Part shown: in pieces, positions 13,843-23,678 of the stretch | Numbering within the stretch: position 1 is the first letter of the stretch | Layout: the number at the start of each line of letters is the position of its first letter | Source of the DNA: Neolentinus lepideus HHB14362 ss-1 | Taxonomy: Eukaryota; Basidiomycota; Agaricomycetes; Gloeophyllales; Gloeophyllaceae | Reading direction: 5' to 3' | Assembly (NCBI GenBank): GCA_001632425.1 | Contig: KV425556.1 | Location: 532,897 to 557,359, forward strand | DNA: 24,463 bases | Notes under the pieces: generated by a model | Database searches by the model: none | The model's input: only the letters and a program-made list of their open reading frames with translations | Told to the model about the DNA's origin: nothing | Made by a program: the position numbers and the translations under genes

Positions 13843-14685
13843 ATTGTCTTTGTTTCGGGTTTCTTGTCTATCGGGCGATGGTAAGCTTAAGTGGAACAAA
13901 CCAAGATTAGATGGCTGGGCGCCTAAACAGCAGGATGCGGACTTCGAATCAGGCTGTGGGTCCCAGTTACCCAGTAATTACGTGCTGCCACAAGTCCTCC
14001 GCTCAGTATATGGTGATGCAGTGTACTGCAGGCTTTAACATATGTTCAGGCAGGTATACCAGGGGGGTAAGTAGAAATAGTTTCATATTCAATCATTGGT
14101 CTAGGCAGCACCCTGCTGGATGCCTTATGCTTATTTCAGCAATATCACGGTACAGCATCAATATCACAGGTAGTGCAAGTTCACAACGTTCAATAGCTAG
14201 AAGGACAGACGTATGAAATTACTTCCAACATGTAACTGAGAGACATACTGATTCAGCTGGAAGGCATCTCAGTAGGAAGGACATAGCATCACATTCCAGT
14301 GCTAAATTTCATCTGTGAAGATAACATTTGTGTGAATGAGTAAAAGCAACATAGATGACTTGAATATCCGGAACCTCACAGTGGTGGTATTATCTGGATG
14401 TGGACACCTTAGCTCGCTAGCTGGTCTCCAGGCTGAATATATGTGCTGTATGAAGGATGTTAACATTGACTGATGCAGACAGCGATGGGACATACTATAG
14501 ACATGATACAGGCCGGAAAAATGGCCCTGCCACCGTCCCGTTGTGTAACACATGTTCTATCCACCGGCCTGTCCGGTCTATGCTGCGCAAGACTAAACAC
14601 TCATTGACCCTCGTCATGAATCGACTAAACACTCACAAGGTCTTTCGCAGCGGCGCGCTCCGCTCCTTCAAGAATGACAACAACC
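13843..14685. other. Intergenic region between DAD1 and YAE1
   Basis: This 843-base spacer carries the DAD1 promoter on the left and the YAE1 3' flank on the right. It is richer in A/T than the flanking genes and has only short frames (up to about 100 codons) without domains. I found no terminal repeats, RNA gene or mobile element. Confidence 0.4.
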
Positions 14686-15331
14686 TCAACTCCAATTAAC
14701 CTCCAACCCCAGTCCCCCCATCAGCCCCTCCAGCCGCTCCCGCAGCTTCTTCACATCCTCCCCCGTCGGCCTGCCCACCTGCGCACCGCCCATCGCACCC
14801 ATCATATCCTCCAGCCTCTCCATCCGCCGTCTCTCTGCCGCCTCCTCCCCGCCCTGCATCTCCATCCCTATCTCGTCCTCCTCTTCCGCGAGATGCTCAC
14901 GCGCGTGCTGCTCGGCCTCTTCGTCTCTCGGTGCGATATCCGAGAAACGCACGTTGGCCAACTGCGCCGAGATGTCCCTCGCCTCGCGTAGCACTCCAGC
15001 ATTGTCGTCGGTGGAGGCAGCCAGGAAGGATACGAGCGCGGCGCACGCTCCGCGCAATAGCCCGAGCTCGCGCCCGAGGGGGGCGCCATCCTGCGCGAAA
15101 CCCGCGTCGAAGCCTTCCTGGAGGGCGGACTCTTTGCCAGCGGTTATGCCCTCCCGGTAGCCTGCCTGCGTAAAGTCGAGTGAGATGGGGAAGGGTGGCT
15201 AGACAGACAGATGTTACGTTTGTGAAGTCGTTCTCGAGTTTCGTCCACTGGGCATGCTCGTTGTGTTTTGCGTCGAGCGGACTCTCGTCCCAAGGAGATT
15301 CGGAGTCCATAGGAATATCACTGGTCGCCAT
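14686..15331 (-). CDS. YAE1: Yae1, Fe-S targeting adaptor for ABCE1 maturation
   Basis: In yeast, Yae1 with Lto1 links the ABC protein Rli1/ABCE1 to the cytosolic Fe-S assembly machinery, so ribosome recycling depends on it. The model is 197 aa: exons 15218-15331 and 14686-15165 with a 52-base GT-AG intron, in frame. The family hallmark is the deca-GX3 helix at about residues 39-80, with Gly at every fourth position: AGYREGITAGKESALQEGFD continuing through AGF, GAPLGRELGLLRG. An acidic N-terminus with WDESPLDA and a Trp-containing WTKLENDF precede it. The C-terminal half is Glu/Met-rich and probably disordered. The start is the first ATG downstream of stop codons in this frame. Confidence 0.9.
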
Positions 15332-15413
15332 TAATTCGTGCTCGTACACAAGTAGATGTAGCTATAGCCGAGATATCAACCGGAAGCTTCAGGAGATAAC
15401 AAAATGAGAAGAG

Positions 15414-15460
15414 ACGCGTTCAGTCGTATCGGACGCGTGCGACGCGCTAATTAACGCGCA
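15414..15460. promoter_or_regulatory. Cluster of ACGCG motifs upstream of YAE1
   Basis: Two exact ACGCGT palindromes (15414-15419 and 15433-15438) are followed by GACGCGC at about 15441 and ACGCGC at about 15454, all within 50 bases in the 210-base gap upstream of YAE1. They look like MBF-type cell-cycle boxes. The gap also contains the 3' end of SHE9. Confidence 0.4.
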
Positions 15461-15542
15461 TAGACGTCTACGCGCGTCCAATGTATCTACTTGGGGATAA
15501 TTTCTAGGTGTGAGCTGGGGAGCGCAATACCAAATCTCAATC

Positions 15543-16793
15543 CTACATTGCATACAGGCTGTGTGCTATCCAGCCTGCAATACCAGCTACGACAGCAGTA
15601 GCCGCTGCAACAGTAACGACAGTCCGATCACCAGATGTCCGTGCACCCTCCGTACTCAAAGCGGATTTTGAGATCTCATCAATCGTTGCCTCGAGCTCCT
15701 CAGTGGATCCCGTCACCGTTGCCGCCGCCGACGGCGTCGGCAGAGCAGCCGCCATCGCCGCGATATGCGACAAGAACTGCTCCTGCGTCTCGAAATGCCT
15801 GGAGAGATCCTTCATCCCCCCCTCGATCATATCCCTATTCTGCACCGACAGTTCTTCAATCTTCTTCTCAAATGTCTGCGCCAGCCGTCTCCTCTTCCAC
15901 GGCTCAACGATCACAATCGCTAGAATGAACACGACCAAGTTCAATCCCAGCGCGGCCAGGGACCCGTACGTCGACGCGCTGCGAATCTTGTCGGACCACA
16001 CCTGCTCCTCGTGGTACCGCGCCAATATGCTCTGCATGAGCTCGCTGAACTCCTTCTCCACCTGCTCCTCCGCCAGCGCCGCCTCCGCCTTCGTGCGGGC
16101 CTCGTTCTGCTCGAACGAGTGGTCCTCCCGCACGAGGCTCGTGAAGCGCACGACGTCGGCGTCGGTCCAGGAGGACTTGCGCTGCAGGAGCTCGTTCACC
16201 TCGCGCTGCGAGTTGGACCGCTGGATGACGGCTTCTTCGTGCGCTTTCTTGGCTTCGCGGGCGCGCTGGCGGGCGATGGATATGAGGGCCTCTATTCTAG
16301 ATAGCATTAGTACCCCAGTACCGTCATTCGTGATAAAGAGAAGTCAGGCGCCGAACGTACCTTGCTCTACCACCCGCCCTTTTAATGCCTCTATCTCGTC
16401 GTAGCCAGTCACTCTATTCAAATGTCCGCCTAGCTGAGCGAAAGTTGAAAGCGCAGAAGCGGTGAACTCGTCTGCACGCTTTCGGATGGCGATCGCGCTG
16501 TTCTCCGACCACGCTCGAAGTCGTTCTTGAGCTGCAGCTATATCTACCGAACCATTGCTGCTGGTACCCGGCTCGGCGGTCGTTCGACTAGCAGATGCAC
16601 CTGCACTTTGTGCATCCGTATCGTCCCGAAGCGGGGAAGGTTGTGCAGGAGGGGTTTGTGCGTCCTCTGCAGCAGCTGAGGTAGAAGAGGGTTTGGACTC
16701 AAGCCATCGCGCAGAACGAGAGAAATGGCGACGAGGGAGTGTTGCCTGAGGCAGTCGTCGTAGCGGCCCAGAGCCTCTGAGACTTGAAAGCAT
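15543..16793 (-). CDS. SHE9: She9/Mdm33, mitochondrial inner-membrane morphology protein
   Basis: This integral inner-membrane protein affects mitochondrial fission and inner-membrane shape in yeast. The model is 393 aa with exons 16361-16793 and 15543-16291, a 69-base GT-AG intron and a branch-like TACTAAT just before the acceptor. The N-terminus is an Arg/Ser-rich, acid-poor mitochondrial presequence with RRLPQATLPRRHFSRSARW. After a low-complexity linker come long coiled-coil segments (about residues 90-245), then transmembrane segment 1 at about 254-273 (LNLVVFILAIVIVEPWK), more coiled coil, and a second hydrophobic segment at about 368-388 at the extreme C-terminus. The SASTYGSLAALGLNL and EPWKRRRLAQTFE stretches are characteristic of the She9_MDM33 family. 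The start gives an immediate presequence. Confidence 0.94.
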
Positions 16794-17032
16794 GAGAAGC
16801 GAATCTTCGGTTTTGGCCCGGCGCCACACACACATCAGATATACGGACGTAGCTCAGATCACGGAGCAGACTAGGGTCATTACAGCTTTCATTTCATCTA
16901 AGTACATAACCCTAATGAAATAAAATAGATACAGAAAAATAGAAAGCGATGGTGGATGCAATGACTCTAATGTACTGATGGGTGTTTCCGAGAGCAACAA
17001 GGACAGCATGATGAGAGTAGTGTCTTCCTTCC

Positions 17033-19404
17033 TCAACTCCAGACATCCAACATAAGCCTCGACCGCTCCTTCAGCAGCTTCATCTCCGCCGCACCCTCCA
17101 CCTCCGCGCTCCCACCCTTCGCCTCGCCCAATATCTTCGCCAAACACTCCTCCACCGCCTTGCTCATGCTCTTCGCATCCCCACACACATAGATATACCC
17201 CTTCCCATTCAAAATCGCGTCAGCAATGTGCTCGCGATCCTCCCAAATCAGGTCCTGCACGTAGATCTTGCCTCCGTCGGGCTTGTACTTCTCGCGCGAC
17301 AGCGCAGTGTGCATCACAAACTTGTTCTGCAGCTCCTCAGCGTACTGCGCCCACTCGTCCTTGTACAAAAAGTCCTCCGTCGACTTGCGGCACCCGTAAA
17401 ACAGCGAGATGCGGCCCCACTCGGCTAGCGCGCCCGCACCGTTCTTCTCGATCGTGCGCCGCGCGAGGGCAACTCGTTCCTGAACGAACCCGCGGAAAGG
17501 CGCAACACCCTGCAAACATTCCATTAGTCACGCACATAACATATCTCCCAGCAGAACACTCACAGTGCCAGGACCAATCATGATAACCGGAGTCTTGGGG
17601 TTCGTAGGCAGACGGAACGTAGACCTCCTAACGTGCACAGGGACCTTGTACGCCGTACCCTCTTTGTACGCATTCCTCGGGCCCTCAATCGCATATTTCG
17701 GCTGGGTCACTACCGCGGGCTCACCCTCCGCCGGCTCCGCAACCAACGGCACGTCCTCGCTATTCGCCGCAAACTTGAGGTTCAGCAGGAAATTCGAGCC
17801 GACACCATACACCCAGCGCTGCTTGACCTTGTCGTTCTGCACGGATTCGTACTTGAGCACGACCGCGGTAACATGGATGTGGTTCGGGTCGAGCTTCGGC
17901 GAGGACGAGATGGAGTAGTATCTGGGCTGCAGGCGGGGGACCGACGAGACGACGATGTCGAAGGGGATCGGCCAGGCGGTCGTGTTCTCCGGCGTCGGCC
18001 GCGCGTGGATGTCGTTGCCCGCCGCGAGCTGCAGCACCTCCCCGAGCTTCAGGCACCCGCCAGCGACGACGGACGCGTACAGCTCCTTGTTCGTGTTGTA
18101 CGTTTTCAGCGCCTCGCCGCTCTCGGGCGTGGGCGCGAACTTGGACAGGGCGCCGAGCATCTGCCGGCCGACGAGCGCGCTGATGTCGATGTAGTGGCGG
18201 AGGACCGTGGCGTATGTTGTGGGCACAGGGAAGGGCACCTTTGCGAGCGCGGGGTCCAGCGACTCGATGTTGATGATCGTGTCCTTCTTGTGGTAGAGGC
18301 CCAGAGCGCAGAGGAGGCGATCGACTTCGAGGTCAGGGTTGGACGGCCAGACGCCGACGTGGTCACCGTGCTGGTACGTGATGCCGGAGCCTTCGATGTC
18401 GAGTTCGAGGTGCACGCAGTTGCGGTCGGCGTCGACGGAAAAGAGCTCCTTTGCGGTGGTGATGGGTGCCGGGTAGGGGTTCTTGGCGTCGTGGATGCCT
18501 TTCGTCTTGGTGAGAGCACGAGCGGACAGTTCACCTAGGCACGGATGAATATCTAGAATAATAGTATGAAAATGTACATACCAAGGTAGACCTTTTCAGG
18601 AGGATGTGACTCGAGTTCCTGGACGGCAAAGTCGGGCGTGTCACCGCCCTGGCCTTCCTCGACACCCATCACACGGGCAAAGTCGTCCCACATTTTGTCC
18701 TTCCACTCCAGGTAGTCCTCCTCCATGCTCCTGTCGTCATCACCTTCGCCGCGCTCGCCAATCCGGATCGCACCCATGTCCGTGAGCTCCTTGTCGACGA
18801 CACGCGCGATGGCGTTAAAGTGCTCGTACGTCCTGTTACCGAGACCGAACATGACGTACTTCAGGCCCTCGAGCTTGTGCTCGCCATTGCTGAACTCGAA
18901 CGAGGTATCCTTGAGGTTCTCCATGAGGGTGACGGCGTTATCGGTGGGCTCGCCCTCGCCGTAGGTGGCCATGACGAAGAAGACAGCGCAGTCCTCGGGA
19001 ACTTGGTCGAGATTGTCAAAGTCATACTCCTCGGGATCGCACACGAGGGACGTCAAGCCGAACTTGGACTTGGCCTCCTTTGCGATACGGATAGCGTACT
19101 CTTCCGCAGTGCCGGTCTGCGAGCCATAGAAAATAACCAGGCGTTTTTTCTAGACAGACGCCCAGTATCAGGCCATATCAAAAACAAATTCGGTAAGTGA
19201 AGGTGGGGCTCCACTCACCCCCTCCTTCATCTTTGCGACAAAGTCGCGCGGGTTACCGGAGCCATTGGACGACTTGTTGGATACGGGTGCAGATACGGCC
19301 TTGGGTTTAGCTGGTGCAAATAGCTGGTCCTTGAATAGGTAGAGGGCTGCAAGGATAATCCCGAGGGAGAGGATAAAGACATCGGAAGTGGATGCGATAG
19401 CCAT
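17033..19404 (-). CDS. NCP1: NADPH-cytochrome P450 reductase (CPR)
   Basis: This ER-anchored diflavin enzyme passes electrons from NADPH through FAD and FMN to cytochrome P450s, including those of ergosterol synthesis and xenobiotic metabolism. The model is 733 aa with exons 19219-19404, 18582-19149, 17564-18534 and 17033-17509; all are GT-AG and in frame. Residues 8-25 form the membrane anchor (VFILSLGIILAALYLF). The FMN domain follows, with FYGSQTGTAEEYA at 69-81, MATYGEGEPTDNA and FGLGNRTYEHFN. The FAD domain has YQHGDHVGVWPSN and RYYSISSS. The NADPH domain has GPGTGVAPFRGF, FYGCRKSTEDFLY and YVCGDAKSM, and ends in the canonical DVWS. Length and all motifs fit a functional enzyme. It is transcribed in the same direction as its neighbours on both sides. 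Confidence 0.97.
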
Positions 19405-19749
19405 GCCGGGCGTGGGCGGCGACGACCGCGACGACGAGGAGGGAGAGAGGAAGAGAAAGAGAAATGTGGGGTAAGAGAAAGAGGGGGAATGAAATAGGAG
19501 TTGTAGTCGGAGGCAGTGATATAGCGGACGTGGCGTCTCCGGACTCTCCCACAGCACTTCCGAACAAGACGCCGCTCAGTAAATGTTTCTTATGCCATCC
19601 ACCTCTTAACGCCGCTAGTCTCGAATAGTTCAGCCTATTTTCTGCTCTTTTCTAGACTCTAGAGTCCAGGTTGCTCTCGTTTTACTCAGTCAAATGATTC
19701 CACCCAAATTTCGAGTGTACATCAAAACATCCTGCTACGGCCGCTATTA
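19405..19749 (-). promoter_or_regulatory. CPR upstream region with a pyrimidine-rich tract
   Basis: This is a 345-base gap between the CPR start and the SET gene stop. Read on the minus strand, the 90 or so bases before the CPR ATG are a long C/T tract (runs of TTCCTCTTTCTC type), a common core-promoter/leader feature of well-expressed filamentous fungal genes. No gene is seen. Confidence 0.5.
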
Positions 19750-21060
19750 CTAGGTACCTCCAACCGTCATCTCGGTCCGCGTCGCCCATGCTCGGTGCTT
19801 CTCTGGTCGCAGCATAACCTCCTCCATTTCCTTTACCTGCTCGCTATCCTCTCCAAGCTCGTATCCATACCATTCCACTGCCACCCTTGCCCACTCTCGC
19901 AGTGCCCCGATGCTGACAGTCACGTCAACCAGAGGCTCCGATGATCTAGGACCGAAGAACACTCACTCTGAATGCGCCGCGGCAACCCATACCACGTCCC
20001 CCGCCAGCCTTCCCCGCTCGCTCCAATAACCCTCCTCGTCTCCCAGCTTCCATATCGCCCGCGCGACGTCCACCGCCTCCCGCCCGTCAATCGCCCCAGC
20101 GTCAATCGCCCCAGCGCCCCAGCTCGCAAATTTGCTGTACAGGTGCGTCATGGCCTCTAGGCACCGGTCGGATGCGCGTGATGCCGGCTCTGGCAGGGAA
20201 CACACGGCACAGGTACAGTTGAATGCGTACTGACTTGACAGGTAGTTCCTGGGCACTCGACAGTTAACGGCATGAGAATGCGGGGTAGTCAGCCAGCCAC
20301 CTTCGGTCATCGCGTTTCCGCTTCGAGTCGGTATACGTGGTCAATAGTTCCTGAGCAGTGCTGTTAATCATTCATTGATCGACATTCGCACATGGATCTA
20401 GACTCGCCTGTCCTTTCCCAATCCCCTTCAATGCATGCACTACAAGCACACCCTCCCCTTCTCTCCAGCTGTACACCGAATTGAACGCCCCGGCGCACGC
20501 GTGGTTCAGTCGCGCCATCGTCGGAAACACGCCGATGTGCGCAGGGCCAGCGGACACCGCGTTCGTTTGGACAATCGCCAATGCTACTTGGAGGGGGTCG
20601 TCGTGCAAGTCGGGTGATAAGTGTACAAACGAAAGATCATAGAAACGTCGTCGATCCTCGTCAGAGAGGCCTGAAAGTATTTGCTCGAGATATGCGGTGG
20701 GAGAGGTATCGACTGCGAGTGCTGCTGTCAGCGGGGGAGGGCAGTAAATAAGGAGGCACGTACTTTGTTGAGGGATCCGCAATATAGGTCTTTCGCGAAT
20801 AAGCAGCTCCCCTTGCTACGACGCGGACGGCACGTCATCACGGGCATTGTGTGTCGAGTTGCCGACATCACACTCACCTGAATATCTCGTGTAGCAACGA
20901 GTCCTTTTCCGCGTCCTGGCAGGTCAACGACTCGGAACGGCGGATCATCAGTCAACGTTTGTGCGAGATGCGGCTGCAACGGCCATAACGACTGCCCTGC
21001 GCCGATTACAAGAGCGGCGACCAGCACCGCACAAGTCAACACTGTCCTGCAAATGTACAT
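19750..21060 (-). CDS. SET-domain protein (putative protein lysine methyltransferase) with N-terminal hydrophobic segment
   Basis: This is a SET-domain protein of the fungal SMYD/SET5-like group without a MYND finger; the substrate is unknown. The model is 348 aa with exons 20878-21060, 20764-20815, 20408-20724, 20301-20350, 19967-20248 and 19750-19912. All are in frame; the 20351-20407 intron begins with GC instead of GT. SET motifs seen: GRGKGLVATRDIQ (residues 49-61), the central MARLNHACAGAFNSVYSW, ALKGIGKGQELLTTYTD, and the post-SET cysteines FNCTCAVCSLP. NHAC replaces the commoner NHSC. Residues 5-23 are strongly hydrophobic (RTVLTCAVLVAALVIGAG), suggesting a signal anchor or signal peptide, unusual for a nuclear or cytosolic methyltransferase. 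The C-terminal 100 residues are helical. Confidence 0.88.
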
Positions 21061-21335
21061 AAACGACGTGAACCTGAGAATGTGCGATAACTAGTAGTTT
21101 GACTGACCACGTACTATATGCGCTTCGAGATGCCCTGGAGGGTTTATCGCCCCGACGTGTCATTCGGGTGGTCTGTGTCACTGCGTTCAGGACACAGTTT
21201 CTCGAAGTTCGAACAGTTGGGACCGGTCTATATGCACTCACCTATTTTAAGGCTTTGAGGACCGTGAGTACTATCTCTTCAAGTAGGTGTGACTAGCCCA
21301 CGTGGGGCAATGAGAAAATGCCGAGGCTTAACACG
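21061..21335. other. Upstream region of the SET gene
   Basis: This is the spacer right of the SET-gene start, with short frames on both strands and no recognisable gene. It merges into repeat-bearing sequence at about 21.34 kb. Confidence 0.35.
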
Positions 21336-21800
21336 GCATGCAGAGGCACTGCCGACGACTTCTGACAGAGGCAGTCCTCGCCTTCGAGTCCATTAACCAA
21401 CTAGGCAATAAGCTAAGGGAAGAAGCAGCATGATGAAGACCCAGTATTATTGTGCTCTCCTATTCAGGCAATCTAGTTGCCTCTTACTGCTGACACCCAA
21501 TATCGTTTATTATAGGTAGACCTTCAAATAATGTACAGACATGTTTCTTGATCCATTGTGACACTGGAAAACCAGCAGTAACCAGCGGACTGTAATCAAT
21601 TGGAAGTCGCATCCTCACATTTTCCCAAATAATAGTCATCCCACGGGCCATGGCTCTCCCCTCCGTGTCTCAGAATATTCCCTGAGCATCACACAAGTAT
21701 CGAGTTGCTGGTGCTGAGATCAAGTACATATGTCCTGCAAAGACTTGGACTTGAAGCTTGAAGTGCAAGCTAGTACACTAACCTGTAAGACAGCCATTCA
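21336..21800. other. Gene-free A/T-rich stretch
   Basis: There is no convincing reading frame. One inverted copy of the CCTCTGCA repeat unit (read as GCATGCAGAGGCAC near 21337-21350) lies at its left edge. Otherwise I see nothing here. Confidence 0.35.
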
Positions 21801-21869
21801 TGCATCCAATTGGATGATCTCTCACTAGTTATGTCCCCACAGGCCACCATGCTCGGACAACTCCCTGTC

Positions 21870-22022
21870 GCCACCTCTGCAAAGGAATGCTGCCGCCTCT
21901 GCATGGAGTGCACATGCCTCTGTAATGCCTCTGCAGTGCCTCTGCATGCCTCTGCATGGCCGCGGCATTGCCTCTGCAGTGACTTGTCACCTCTGCAGTG
22001 AGTACATTGCCTCTGCAGTGAG
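21870..22022 (+). repeat. Degenerate short tandem cluster, unit CCTCTGCA(G/T)TG
   Basis: Eight exact CCTCTGCA units plus one CCTCTGTA variant occur in about 150 bases, spaced irregularly by 9-28 bases and usually preceded by TG or AC and followed by GTG, TG or TGG. On the minus strand they produce an apparent peptide rich in LQRQCRG, which I take to be a by-product of the repeat rather than a gene. A second, smaller cluster lies at 22450-22500. Confidence 0.8.
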
Positions 22023-22448
22023 TCGATCTCATCTGGAAGCAATTTTACGATACTTTTCAAAGGCCAGACAAGAGATAAACAAGGCAGTATGAGGTGGGGA
22101 GCATACAGTCTCTGGGGAATATGCACCTTGGTTGCTCCAGTTTTATTAGGTCAGTCTGTGGTCTTCAGATGCAATCCCCCATATCTGACATTATGTGTCC
22201 AGATCACATTTTACAACGGAAGAAAAATCCCGAGACAAAACACCGCCCTGCACCACAGGCTACCTATGGAAGTCATGCTAAGAGGGAGGGGTTAGAACGG
22301 GGTAAGAGGCCGAGGTTGGGTTGATTTACTCATCAAAACTATAGATTACTGTATATACTTATACACATTGTGGTATAGAGGGTACTAAGCTATGATAATT
22401 GAATAAAATATGCAGAATGGCCCGCTGAGTCCAAACGACTCAGGAGTT

Positions 22449-22500
22449 ACCTCTGTAGCACCTCTGCATTGCCTCTGCACGCCGTGTCGCACCTCTGCAC
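22449..22500 (+). repeat. Second cluster of the CCTCTGCA repeat
   Basis: Three exact CCTCTGCA units and one CCTCTGTA variant lie within about 50 bases, in the same orientation as the main cluster 430 bases to the left. The 430 bases between the clusters contain no repeat copies and no recognised gene. Confidence 0.75.
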
Positions 22501-22573
22501 TTTTCCTGTGCCTGCCCATGTGCCACCAGCTAGTCACACCTTCAACTTTTCAAGCTACTTGTGCACCCATATA

Positions 22574-22774
22574 CATCAGGAAAACAGCCGATCGTCTTAG
22601 GTGGTCTTATGGTGATTTTAAGAGCTTTAAGAGCCGGACTTGGCTTAACAGGTCTTATTCTTGTCTTAAAGTGGGTGCTAAGTACCCAAAAGACACGTAA
22701 AAGATGACAATAAGAACCATTAAGACCGGTTAAGCCAAGTCCCAGCCGTAAGACTGATTGCCGTTTTCCTGATG
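22574..22774. mobile_element. 201-bp fold-back MITE, TA-flanked (Tc1/mariner-like)
   Basis: The ends are inverted copies: CATCAGGAAAAC at the left, GTTTTCCTGATG at the right, flanked by TA on both sides (22572-22573 and 22775-22776). TA duplication is the rule for Tc1/mariner elements. Homology continues inward: GGACTTGGCTTAACAGGTCTTA (22633 onward) is mirrored by the complement of TAAGACCGGTTAAGCCAAGTCC near 22722. Almost the whole element could therefore fold into one hairpin. TCTTA recurs many times inside. No protein is encoded. Confidence 0.75.
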
Positions 22775-22799
22775 TAGGTGGGCATATCTAGTCAACACT

Positions 22800-23475
22800 G
22801 AGCTGTTTCACCCCTCATGTATCTGAGTCTAGATATTACCATGACTGCACAGCAATCAATTTTGAATTCTACTAAGTCCATTCATCCAGGTCAGCACACT
22901 GATGTGTCACCTCTTAAACTGCAACCACCACCATCCTCACCCTTCACTCATTGTCTCTCTTCCTTCTGGTACCCGGTGATAGGTCTCCAGCATCGCTAGC
23001 CTCTGAAAATGTGTTTTCAGCGTGTTCGACACGGTGCAGAAAGCGCCGAGACCACCAATGTATCTCCGAGAGTTCACCGAGCTATGACTCAATACATCGG
23101 TGATCCCCGAGGATGCGCACCTCCAGACACTGACGTCACCGCCGAGTGTTAGACACTTCGCCGCACCGCATGCCTGCTGGTGCTATAGAGTGGACTCTAT
23201 TCGATGACTCAGGATACTCTGAGGTTGTTGAATTCTGCTTATGCACTCAGACGGCGGAACTGATGGCATCAGCAACACTTACTCAACGCCATGCCCCTTC
23301 CATACGATGTGACAATCCTTGGCACCTCTGGAACTCAGTCTACCAACACAACGGCGACAAATGGCAGCACTCGGCGCATCTATCAAGCGCCGATACACAC
23401 TGAGTCACTCATATCGGCCCTCCTGATGCATACCAGCTGATCTGACCTTCCGTTTGACCTCACAATACCTCAGTG
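22800..23475. other. Gene-free region right of the fold-back MITE
   Basis: This is nearly 700 bases without a supported gene. An open frame at 23146-23403 has no recognisable domain. Around 23020-23130 there are small palindromes: CGTGTTCGACACG, TGACGTCA (a CRE-type octamer), and an imperfect inverted pair CACCAATGTAT / ATACATCGGTG. None can be assigned a role. Confidence 0.35.
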
Positions 23476-23663
23476 TGTTGGAAATTGCTCAGGAATATAA
23501 ATTAGGTATTAGGTTAACCCATTTGAATTTCATGAATATTGTAGTATATTCTAGCATTTTGTACAAGTAGTATATAAAGCCCGAGGGACAGCGCCATCCT
23601 CATGGGCTTGTAATCCTACGGCTTAACTGCCCTTGTACCAGTCTTCTATTAAAAATCTACACA
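23476..23663 (+). mobile_element. Probable LTR of a retrotransposon
   Basis: The segment starts TGTTGGAAATTG and ends in CTACACA, the TG...CA pattern of LTRs. It contains a TATATAA box at 23572-23578 and an A-rich AATAAA-like segment near the end (CTATTAAAAATC). It is followed directly by Gag-like coding sequence. TGTTGGAA ends are common in copia-type LTRs. Only one copy is present, so the exact edges are inferred; it is called an LTR from structure, not from a repeated pair. Confidence 0.5.
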
Positions 23664-23678
23664 AGCCCATCAGACTAG

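Noticed and set aside
13843..14685. Possible solo LTR or MITE between DAD1 and YAE1
   Set aside because: I looked for matching ends and target duplications and found only a 9-bp chance inverted match (ACAGGCCGG) near 14508 and 14560.
15703..16404. 233-codon plus-strand frame antisense to SHE9
   Set aside because: Its Ser/Arg-rich composition and lack of motifs mark it as a shadow of the real minus-strand gene.
17633..18538. 301-codon plus-strand frame antisense to the P450 reductase
   Set aside because: It mirrors a coding exon with strong third-position G/C bias, is Arg/Val/Asp-rich without domains, and the opposite strand carries an unmistakable CPR.
21770..22126. Minus-strand protein with repeated LQRQCRG peptide
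   Set aside because: The periodic peptide is only the translation of the CCTCTGCA repeat cluster; no splice or start context supports a gene.
23020..23135. Small palindromes (CGTGTTCGACACG, TGACGTCA) as regulatory sites
   Set aside because: No gene starts nearby, and single short palindromes are expected by chance.
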